This document shows positions 1 through 6,745 of a stretch of DNA of 64,000 nucleotides, piece by piece. The DNA is from Litorimonas sp046250185. GTDB lineage: Bacteria; Pseudomonadota; Alphaproteobacteria; Caulobacterales; Maricaulaceae. Below the pieces are notes generated by a model. The model worked only from the letters and a program-made list of their open reading frames with translations, was not told the DNA's origin and made no database searches. The position numbers were made by a program, and so were the translations under genes. Each line of letters starts with the position of its first letter. The first letter of the stretch is position 1. The stretch lies in the NCBI RefSeq assembly GCF_046250185.1, contig NZ_CP176469.1; one strand, written 5' to 3'.

Positions 1-326
1 GCAATAAACGCGCCTAGACCTATCCAGAGCGCGTAACTGAGAAGCGGGTTTTTTGGCCAGAGCAGATCCCAATCTACCGCCCCATGCGATTGGTGACTTC
101 TGACGGACCTGACCGCATTGACGATGATAATTGCGGATGATGTCGCAACGGCGCAGTGCATCGTGACAGCTTCGGGAATTCCAAGTGCCGTAAAAGCAAA
201 GAATAGAGCTGGCACCATCACAGCGCCGCCGCCTATCCCAAACAATCCCGCGCTTAATCCAGCTACGGCGCCCACGGCCAGAAGCGTCAAAATAAGCGGT
301 AAATATTGTAGTAGCGTTTCCAGCAA
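1..326 (-). CDS. TauE/SafE (TSUP) family membrane permease, N-terminal part only
   Basis: This is the first third of an inner-membrane permease of the TauE/SafE family, which moves sulfur-containing or organic anions; the substrate cannot be told. About 108 residues are visible, strongly hydrophobic, with the glycine-rich motif GLFGIGGGAVMVP of the first family repeat near residue 30. The C-terminal part lies beyond the left edge. No ATG is available in frame: the first usable start is TTG at 326-324, two bases after the dusA stop, so the gene is probably cotranscribed and coupled with dusA. An upstream start would lie inside dusA. Family call is firm, start codon less so. Confidence 0.8.
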   Translation of the reverse strand, partial: MLETLLQYLPLILTLLAVGAVAGLSAGLFGIGGGAVMVPALFFAFTALGIPEAVTMHCAVATSSAIIIVNAVRSVRSHQSHGAVDWDLLWPKNPLLSYALWIGLGAFI

Positions 327-328
327 AG

Positions 329-1324
329 TTACGCCGCGTCCCGCATCGCGCTCATCGCGTCAAGCGCTTGCTGCAGCACATCTGACGGCAAAAGTTTTGC
401 ACTAAGCCCTTCGCTAAGTTGCCTGCGCCAGAGACGCGCGCCGACCTCCCCTGAAAACAATCCCATAGCATGCCTAATTAGCGCTTTCGTCGTGCGATCC
501 ACGTCCTGCGTGATTTTCGCGTAATCTATTAAGGCCAGCGCAATGTCTTCGCGGCTTTGGCCAAAGGCGTCCCTACCGTAAACTTGCGCATCTATGTCAG
601 TTAAGATCCAGGGGGTATGATACGCGGCACGCCCTAGCATAAATCCGTCCAGGGCACCCTGCTCACACAAATCTAGGCCTTGTGAAATAGTTTCAATCTG
701 TCCGTTGACGACGATTTGCAGCTTCGGAAAGCGCGCTTTCACCCCGTTCACACGGTCATAGTCAATCGGCGGCACAGTACGATTTTCTTTCGGCGATAGA
801 CCCTTCAACCATGCTTTTCGAGCATGAATGATGAAATGCGTGCAGCCTGCCTCCGCAACGGTTTCGATAAACCGCGGCAAGGTCTCATCAAGGTCTTGAT
901 CATCGACACCCAGCCGACATTTGACTGTAACGGGAATATCGACGGCCGCTTGCATCGCCGCAAAACACGTCGCCACAAGATCAGGCTCCTCCATCAAACA
1001 CGCGCCAAATCGTCCAGACTGCACACGGTCAGACGGACACCCAATATTGATATTGATTTCATCATAGCCGTATTGCTCGCCGGTCTTTGCGGCCACAGCT
1101 AGCTTGTCTGGATCGCTGCCCCCGACCTGCAATGCAACAGGATGCTCCGCTGGATCAAATCCCAATAGACGCTCTTTCGGGCCATGAATAATTGCGTCTG
1201 CGACCACCATTTCCGTATACAGTAAAACCTGCTGCGACAGCTGCCGATGAAACCACCGACAATGCCGATCCGTCCAATCCATCATGGGCGCAACGCTGGC
1301 TGTGAGGTTTTTATTTTCTGGCAT
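329..1324 (-). CDS. dusA: tRNA-dihydrouridine(20/20a) synthase DusA
   Basis: Flavoenzyme that reduces uridine to dihydrouridine in the D-loop of tRNAs, using FMN and NADPH. The 331 residues show the family signatures in order: APMMDWTDRHCR near residue 12, LYTEMV near 35, the INIGCPSDRVQSGRFGACLM block with the catalytic Cys96, VTVKCRLGVDD near 135 and the phosphate-binding VVNGQI and GFMLGRAAY further on. The extended INIGCPSDRVQSGRFGA block separates DusA from DusB and DusC. Length is normal. The TauE/SafE permease gene follows after two bases. Confidence 0.95.
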   Translation of the reverse strand: MPENKNLTASVAPMMDWTDRHCRWFHRQLSQQVLLYTEMVVADAIIHGPKERLLGFDPAEHPVALQVGGSDPDKLAVAAKTGEQYGYDEININIGCPSDRVQSGRFGACLMEEPDLVATCFAAMQAAVDIPVTVKCRLGVDDQDLDETLPRFIETVAEAGCTHFIIHARKAWLKGLSPKENRTVPPIDYDRVNGVKARFPKLQIVVNGQIETISQGLDLCEQGALDGFMLGRAAYHTPWILTDIDAQVYGRDAFGQSREDIALALIDYAKITQDVDRTTKALIRHAMGLFSGEVGARLWRRQLSEGLSAKLLPSDVLQQALDAMSAMRDAA

Positions 1325-1437
1325 AGAACGGGTGAAATATCATGATTTGGGAATAAACTCTATGCTTATATCACCACATCAAACAAGTCCGCTTCGAAGA
1401 GCGTAACGCACGGAATTGGGTAGTTTCAAAGTACAGC

Positions 1438-2079
1438 TTACTCTCCCCAAACGACTTCAGCCTCGGTCTTAGCCTTGACTTCGTCCAGCATCACGCCAGG
1501 GGCCAGTTCAATCAGTTTGAAACGATTAGAGCCAGTTGGCCTATCAAACACGGCTAGGTCAGTCACGATCATATGAATGCAGTTTTTCCCTGTCAGCGGC
1601 AGCGTGCAGGCTTTGATAAACTTGCTCTCGCCGCGTTTATTCGTGTGATCAAATAGTGCGATGCAGCGTTTGACGCCGGCCACCAAATCCATCGCCCCGC
1701 CCATGCCTTTGACCATCTTGCCCGGGATCATCCAATTGGCGATATCTCCATTTTCTGCGACTTCCATGGCGCCTAAGATAGAGAGGTCAATATGACCGCC
1801 GCGGATCATGGCAAAGCTGGTCGCGCTGTCAAAGAATGAAGATTTAGGCAGGGTCGTGATCGTCTGCTTTCCTGCGTTGATCAAATCAGCATCCACTTCG
1901 TCTTCTGTCGGGAAAGGCCCCATACCCAGCATGCCGTTTTCGCTTTGCAACGTGACATCCATACCGTCAGGAATATGGTTGGCCACCAAAGTCGGGATAC
2001 CTATGCCAAGGTTTACATAAAAGCCGTCTTCTAATTCCTGCGCCGCCCGAGCGGCCATCTGATCTCTTGTCCAAGCCAT
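1438..2079 (-). CDS. scoB: 3-oxoacid CoA-transferase subunit B
   Basis: Beta subunit of a succinyl-CoA:3-ketoacid (or acetoacetyl) CoA-transferase, which activates acetoacetate for ketone-body or PHB carbon use. The frame stays open upstream to 2184, but the ATG at 2079 fits the family start (MAWTRDQMAARAAQELEDG) and has a GGAGG Shine-Dalgarno inside the last codons of scoA; it gives 213 residues. The catalytic glutamate sits in LQSENGMLGMGP (E47). It follows scoA by four bases, so the two subunits are coupled. The exact CoA donor/acceptor pair cannot be read from sequence. Confidence 0.93.
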   Translation of the reverse strand: MAWTRDQMAARAAQELEDGFYVNLGIGIPTLVANHIPDGMDVTLQSENGMLGMGPFPTEDEVDADLINAGKQTITTLPKSSFFDSATSFAMIRGGHIDLSILGAMEVAENGDIANWMIPGKMVKGMGGAMDLVAGVKRCIALFDHTNKRGESKFIKACTLPLTGKNCIHMIVTDLAVFDRPTGSNRFKLIELAPGVMLDEVKAKTEAEVVWGE

Positions 2080-2083
2080 CTCT

Positions 2084-2800
2084 CTAAGCCTCCCGCACGG
2101 TGCGTTGTTCAATTCGCTTCTCACATTCAGCCTCGACAATGCGTTGCACGAAAATACCGGGTGTATGGATGAAATTGGGATCAAGCGAGCCGACAGGGAC
2201 GATCTCGTCGACCTCTGCCACGGTAACTTTACCCGCCATTGCCATCATCGGCGAGAAGTTACGAGCGGTGGCTTTGAAAATCAGATTACCCTCTGCATCA
2301 CCTTTCCAGGCTTTGATAATGGAGAGATCGGCGCGTAGCCCTGTTTCCATAATATAGGTCTCAGCCTCCCCATGTTCATTAGGAAATTCTTTGTGTTCTT
2401 TGCCTTCAGCCACAAGCGTCCCAACACCCGTCTTGGTATAAAATCCGGGAATCCCCGCCCCGCCCGCGCGTATGCGTTCCGCGAGGGTGCCTTGCGGATT
2501 AAACTCTAACTCCAACTCCCCCGCCAGATATTGACGTTCAAATTCTTTGTTCTCGCCAACATAAGAGCTCAGCATTTTCTTGATCTGACGCGTCTCTAGC
2601 AACTGCCCCAAACCGAAACCATCCACTCCCGCATTATTAGAAATCACGGTCAGGTCTTTGGCCCCACTATCGCGCAGCGCCGCAATCAGGTTTTCTGGTA
2701 TGCCGCAGAGGCCAAAACCACCCGACATCACGGTCATACCCTCAATGCAAAGACCGATTAAGGCGTCACTGGCTGTGTTGTAGACTTTGCTCATCGTCAT
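2084..2800 (-). CDS. scoA: 3-oxoacid CoA-transferase subunit A
   Basis: Alpha subunit of the same CoA-transferase as the downstream gene. The 238-residue protein carries the CoA-binding glycine loop SGGFGLCGIPENLI near residue 26, ISNNAGVDGFGLG near 53, and GKVTVAEVDEIVPVGSLDPNFIHTPGIFV near the C-terminus, all characteristic of subunit A. Two in-frame ATGs lie at 2800 and 2794; neither has a strong ribosome site. It is first in a two-gene operon; the upstream region carries a short tandem repeat. Confidence 0.93.
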   Translation of the reverse strand: MTMSKVYNTASDALIGLCIEGMTVMSGGFGLCGIPENLIAALRDSGAKDLTVISNNAGVDGFGLGQLLETRQIKKMLSSYVGENKEFERQYLAGELELEFNPQGTLAERIRAGGAGIPGFYTKTGVGTLVAEGKEHKEFPNEHGEAETYIMETGLRADLSIIKAWKGDAEGNLIFKATARNFSPMMAMAGKVTVAEVDEIVPVGSLDPNFIHTPGIFVQRIVEAECEKRIEQRTVREA

Positions 2801-2889
2801 CTCATTTCGTTACTACTTCGCTTTTCCAGCAAACCACAGCAGGCTCTTAAACAGATTGGGGTTGCCATTGATACGAGAAGAGTATTTGT

Positions 2890-2919
2890 CTTGCCCTGTT
2901 ATGCCTTGCCCTGTCATGT
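2890..2919. repeat. Two tandem 15-bp near-identical repeats upstream of scoA
   Basis: Units CTTGCCCTGTTATGC and CTTGCCCTGTCATGT lie head to tail, about 90 bases before the scoA start, in the gap between moaA and scoA. They could be a double operator for a regulator of the CoA-transferase genes, or chance. Confidence 0.4.
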
Positions 2920-2954
2920 CACATTAGGAACAGACAAACTATTTGGCAATCGTA

Positions 2955-3953
2955 CTAGCCGCCTGTGACGGACATATGACGACTGACGGCGGGGGCCGAT
3001 CCTGATGTGATTTCAAAATCATGTTTTTCAGGCTTACGGAGCATAGCGCGGTCTAGGGCGACATTAAGATCTTGCTCAGGGTTCTCCCCCCGCAAAGCTT
3101 CGCGTAAATCAACGTGATCCGATTGGCCTAGGCACATATATATTTGCCCCGTGCAAGTGACCCGCAGGCGATTACAGTCAGCGCAGAAATTATTGGTCAG
3201 CGGCGTAATCAATCCTAGCCGTCCCCCCGTCTCTAAAACCCGAGAGTAGCGCGCTGGCCCGCCTGTTCGATCCGCAATGTCCGTGAGTGTAAATTCTTCT
3301 TCCAGTCGGTCACGCGTGGCCGTCAGCGGGAGGTATTGGTCAAATCGATCTTCATCGATAGACCCCATCGGCATCACTTCGATGAGGGTCAAATCCATGC
3401 CCTGCCCGTGCGCCCAGCGCATCATCTCTGGCACTTCGTGATCGTTTACGCCTTTCAGCGCGACCATATTGATCTTGATTTTCAGCCCCGCTTGCCGCGC
3501 GGCTTCGATACCGGTTAGAACTTGCGGCAAGACATCCCGGCGAGAGAGTTTAGCAAAAACCTCTGGGTCGCGACTATCCAAAGAAATATTGATACGTTTC
3601 ACGCCACAATCGGCAATTTCAGCCGCATATTTTGAGAGCAATGTGCCATTCGTCGTCATTGTAACCTCATCGAGGCGTCCTGCTTTCGCATGATCGCCCA
3701 AACGGCGAACCAAAGTCATGACGTCGCGGCGCACCAAAGGTTCGCCCCCTGTCAGTCGGATTTTGCGAACGCCCCGCGCGATGAAAGCCTCCGACACATC
3801 CCCTAATTCTTCGAGTGTCAACAGCTCCTTACGCGGCAAAAACGTCATGCTCTCTGCCATGCAATATGTGCAACGCAGATCGCATCGATCCGTCACGGAT
3901 AGGCGCAGATAGGTAATTTGTCGCCCAAAACTGTCTGTCAGCATTTCCGTCAT
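2955..3953 (-). CDS. moaA: GTP 3',8-cyclase MoaA (molybdenum cofactor synthesis)
   Basis: Radical-SAM enzyme that cyclises GTP in the first step of molybdopterin synthesis. In 332 residues the N-terminal cluster motif is C24-x3-C28-x2-C31, followed by the GGEPLVR SAM-binding stretch near residue 69. The C-terminal FCADCNRLRVTCTGQIYMC segment holds the second 4Fe-4S site that binds GTP. The protein ends in the conserved Gly-Gly. mobA lies 1.2 kb upstream on the same strand, separated by bmt; moaC and other pathway genes are not in the window. Confidence 0.96.
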   Translation of the reverse strand: MTEMLTDSFGRQITYLRLSVTDRCDLRCTYCMAESMTFLPRKELLTLEELGDVSEAFIARGVRKIRLTGGEPLVRRDVMTLVRRLGDHAKAGRLDEVTMTTNGTLLSKYAAEIADCGVKRINISLDSRDPEVFAKLSRRDVLPQVLTGIEAARQAGLKIKINMVALKGVNDHEVPEMMRWAHGQGMDLTLIEVMPMGSIDEDRFDQYLPLTATRDRLEEEFTLTDIADRTGGPARYSRVLETGGRLGLITPLTNNFCADCNRLRVTCTGQIYMCLGQSDHVDLREALRGENPEQDLNVALDRAMLRKPEKHDFEITSGSAPAVSRHMSVTGG

Positions 3954-4031
3954 AAGCTCGTGATACGCATCCTCAAAGATTTCGCAATGATAAGCTGCTC
4001 ATACGCCCTTTTGTAATAGTCGATATAAGGC

Positions 4032-5045
4032 TTAACGACGACGCCGACGGGACGCTCTCGCAGCGACTTTGGCATCTGCTGCGGCGCTTTTTGGCGGAGA
4101 GACAAGCGGGCCGATCTTTGCAATCACCTCTTCCGCTGTAGGGCGGGCTTGCGCTGCGTAATTATCCATTTGCACACGCATCGCCGCGATATGTTCTGGC
4201 GCCGTACCGCAACAGCCCCCGATAATGCGCACACCCGCATCAGCGGCCATCTGGACATAGTTCGACATAATCTCTGGCGTCCCCGTATAGATCGTATGTT
4301 TGCCCTTCACGACGGGTATCCCGCAATTCGCTTTGCCGACAATAACAGCATCTGGATTTGCCTCTGTCATAGCCAGATTGGTCATCAACATATCAGACGC
4401 GCCAACACCGCAATTTGCACCATAAGCAATCGGTTGTTCGGATAATGGCTGAGTTGCCTCGCCTAACGCTTCTGGCGCAATGCCCATCATTGTACGTCCT
4501 GCCGTGTCAAAGCTCGCCGTAAAGACATATGGCATGCCAAGATTAATCGCGGCCTGACACGCCGCTTGGATTTCCTCTGTCGCTGACATGGTCTCAATCC
4601 AGATAACGTCCGCCCCGCCCGCTTTCAGGCCGCGAATTTGCTCCGAGAAAAAATCAATCGCGCTGTCCATTGTCATTTCGCCCATAGGTTCGAATAATTC
4701 GCCCGTCGGCCCCACGGATCCAGCTACTACGACAGGATGATCAGCGGCGGCCGCCACACGTCCAGCGATTTCAGCCCCTGCTTTATTGATCTCAAATGTC
4801 TGGCCCTCAGCCTGATGCAACTTCAAGCGCGGCGCATTCGCGCCAAATGTATTGGTCAAAATTATATCCGACCCTGCATCAACAAAGGCTTGGTGCAATG
4901 CCTCAGGCTTTTGCGGCTCGGTTAGGTTCCAAATATCTGGCGGAAACCCTGGCTCTAAGCCCATTTCCATGAAATTTGTGCCCGTTGCGCCGTCCGCCAA
5001 TAATAGCGGTTTTTGTTCCAGTAGGTCTCTCAATGAAATGCGCAT
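4032..5045 (-). CDS. bmt: Betaine-homocysteine S-methyltransferase-like enzyme
   Basis: Zinc-dependent homocysteine methyltransferase that moves a methyl group from betaine (or a related donor) to homocysteine to give methionine. The single homocysteine-binding TIM barrel fills 337 residues. Zinc ligands are visible as C212 in GANCG and C278/C279 in GGCCGT, and the N-terminal ADGATGTN matches the family. The last residues form a basic RASRRRRR tail. Length and domain content match alphaproteobacterial Bmt rather than MetH, which is much longer. The donor is inferred from the family. Confidence 0.85.
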   Translation of the reverse strand: MRISLRDLLEQKPLLLADGATGTNFMEMGLEPGFPPDIWNLTEPQKPEALHQAFVDAGSDIILTNTFGANAPRLKLHQAEGQTFEINKAGAEIAGRVAAAADHPVVVAGSVGPTGELFEPMGEMTMDSAIDFFSEQIRGLKAGGADVIWIETMSATEEIQAACQAAINLGMPYVFTASFDTAGRTMMGIAPEALGEATQPLSEQPIAYGANCGVGASDMLMTNLAMTEANPDAVIVGKANCGIPVVKGKHTIYTGTPEIMSNYVQMAADAGVRIIGGCCGTAPEHIAAMRVQMDNYAAQARPTAEEVIAKIGPLVSPPKSAAADAKVAARASRRRRR

Positions 5046-5122
5046 AATACGCCCTAAACTCTTGCTGTTTGTTCACGCTTACATCGCATAGCTATGGCGC
5101 TGATTAAAGACCAAAGATCGCG

Positions 5123-5728
5123 CTAAGTGCGTCTCGCCTGTGACTGGAAAGCCGCCACATCCTCTAGCGTATTTATATTTATGAACGTGTCATCTCCGCC
5201 CCACGCCACATCCGTCGCGCCGCATAGATCAGCCAACTGGTTCATGGAGATAGACTGATCCAGAGCCAACTGCGCAAAGGCACGCGATAAGTCTGTCAAC
5301 TGCCACAGTCCAAAACAAGGATGCCGTCCCACATCATCACGCGCCACCGCACTGCTGCCGACGGCTTTCAGGCGAGAGAATAGGTTATTGGGTAGGTTTG
5401 GCCCGTCGACAGGCGCGGTGATCACTGCGCTATAGTTGTTCTCTTGCATATACTGCCAAGCCGCATAAAGCCCCGCAACGGGCCCCCTCGGCCCACTCTG
5501 CAAATCTGGGAGGGTTTTTAAACCCAGTCCATAATCATGAGACGCGGAGAGCAAAACCGGAGAGAGTTGCGCACAAAGGGTTTCGACAGCCACATCGACC
5601 ATGCGCCGCTCGCTTAATATCAATTCTGCCTTATCAACCGCTCCCATACGTCGAGACGCGCCGCCACAGAGGATGAGGCCGAAGACTTTTTCGGCTGGCG
5701 CAGATGCGTATGAAGAGGGGTGATCCAT
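5123..5728 (-). CDS. mobA: Molybdenum cofactor guanylyltransferase MobA
   Basis: Attaches GMP to molybdopterin to form the guanine dinucleotide cofactor used by DMSO-reductase-family enzymes. The 201-residue protein begins its Rossmann-like fold with LILCGGASRRMG (nucleotide binding, near residue 18). It carries SGPRGPVAGL near 78 and the metal-binding VDGPNLP near 107. The family usually reads D-x-P-x-L at that last site, and here it is DGPNLP. With moaA it forms a small Moco group on this strand. No MobB is seen. Confidence 0.88.
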   Translation of the reverse strand: MDHPSSYASAPAEKVFGLILCGGASRRMGAVDKAELILSERRMVDVAVETLCAQLSPVLLSASHDYGLGLKTLPDLQSGPRGPVAGLYAAWQYMQENNYSAVITAPVDGPNLPNNLFSRLKAVGSSAVARDDVGRHPCFGLWQLTDLSRAFAQLALDQSISMNQLADLCGATDVAWGGDDTFININTLEDVAAFQSQARRT

Positions 5729-5788
5729 GACACGACTATAGGCGATTGCACGTCACTTACGAAGACAATATCACCCGTCCAAATACAC

Positions 5789-5817
5789 AAAAGCCCAACT
5801 CAAGGTCGGGCGTTTTG
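5789..5817 (-). terminator. Rho-independent terminator of tRNA-Asp
   Basis: A 7-bp stem (5793-5799 with 5805-5811, one G-U) closes a 5-base loop and is followed on the minus strand by a TTTT run. On the plus strand it also has a short T run, so it may work both ways. It lies just after the 3' end of tRNA-Asp. Confidence 0.75.
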
Positions 5818-5839
5818 ATCTGTCCATCTCGAAAAGAAA

Positions 5840-5916
<77 letters not shown>

Positions 5917-5941
5917 TAAGATGTGGAGGCGCTTTAGCCAC

Positions 5942-6223
5942 TCACCCCCTGCCCGTCAACGCTTGAATGAGCTTATTTGTGAGTTTTCTCTTAGATTTTT
6001 TCTGAGTTTTTCTCTTCAAGTCCATTTGGGCTTGGTAATCAGAATAATCATCAGTTAGCAACCGCGCCATACTATCAATAATACCCAAAATACTGACCCC
6101 AGTGAAAAATTTAATCACGACGTCTTCATTTATGTCGGGCAATTGCAAAATCCAAAGTAAAATTACGCACGCATAGATGCCTGTGATGTCTCCCGCTCGT
6201 GAAATATCAATTTGTCGGATCAT
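5942..6223 (-). CDS. Small two-helix membrane protein, unknown family
   Basis: A 93-residue protein with two hydrophobic segments (about residues 13-30 and 38-54) followed by an acidic then strongly basic tail (KRKTQKKSKRK). I do not recognise the family. The N-terminal half resembles the next gene upstream: both read ISR-x(2-3)-ITGI-x-AC at the first helix and have similar helix spacing. The gene lies between that neighbour and tRNA-Asp. No good ribosome site precedes the ATG. Probably an inner-membrane protein with a cytoplasmic basic tail. Confidence 0.6.
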   Translation of the reverse strand: MIRQIDISRAGDITGIYACVILLWILQLPDINEDVVIKFFTGVSILGIIDSMARLLTDDYSDYQAQMDLKRKTQKKSKRKLTNKLIQALTGRG

Positions 6224-6245
6224 AACGCGATGAAACTAAAGCTTA

Positions 6246-6434
6246 CTAGCGATCTGGCGAGATGGTTTTGACAATCCCCACCAAAAGTCCTGCCACCATC
6301 AACACCGCATAAACCTTCTCCGTGAAGGAATTAAATCCATAGTAAAAATAAAGCGCCGATAGGCCGATGATACAGGCAATAATCCCTGTGATAGCTTCGC
6401 TGCGAGAGATTTTGCGTTTTGTTTGAATAGCCAT
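6246..6434 (-). CDS. Small two-helix membrane protein, paralogue of neighbour
   Basis: A 62-residue protein of unknown family: a basic N-terminus, then hydrophobic helices at about residues 15-32 and 40-56, ending SPDR. Its ISRSEAITGIIAC start of helix 1 matches ISRAGDITGIYAC in the downstream 93-residue protein, so the pair looks like a diverged tandem duplication. No Shine-Dalgarno is visible before the ATG at 6434. It diverges from tRNA-Val across 119 bases. Confidence 0.6.
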   Translation of the reverse strand: MAIQTKRKISRSEAITGIIACIIGLSALYFYYGFNSFTEKVYAVLMVAGLLVGIVKTISPDR

Positions 6435-6553
6435 AAGTTGTGGACATAGCGAAAATATCCAAAAATCTGCTTAAACAGCGCAGTTAATCTGGTCTAAATG
6501 CTTGCGTTAACGCGATGTTCGGGACATATAGCGCCCGCTGTCATACGTGACAC

Positions 6554-6629
6554 GGGCGGTTAGCTCAGCTGGTAGAGCATCTCGTTTACACCGAGAGGGT
6601 CAGCGGTTCGAACCCGTTACCGCCCACCA
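6554..6629 (+). tRNA. tRNA-Val (anticodon TAC)
   Basis: Complete cloverleaf: acceptor GGGCGGT pairs with ACCGCCC, D-arm TAGCTCAGCTGGTAGAGCA, anticodon arm CTCGTTTACACCGAG with TAC, T-loop GGTTCGAACC. CCA is encoded at 6627-6629. Confidence 0.98.
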
Positions 6630-6671
6630 TGCACTGAGTTGCAGCTTGCCTGCTCTATACTCTTGCAGAGT

Positions 6672-6706
6672 AAGACCCATACAGTGCGGATGGGTTTCTT
6701 TATTTC
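6672..6706 (+). terminator. Terminator after tRNA-Val
   Basis: Stem ACCCAT (6675-6680) with ATGGGT (6690-6695), loop of nine bases, then a T-rich run TTCTTTATTT. It sits 45 bases after the tRNA 3' end. Confidence 0.65.
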
Positions 6707-6745
6707 AAAGTCTCTTAATGTGTAGATGCAGCTCACAAGGCGCGG

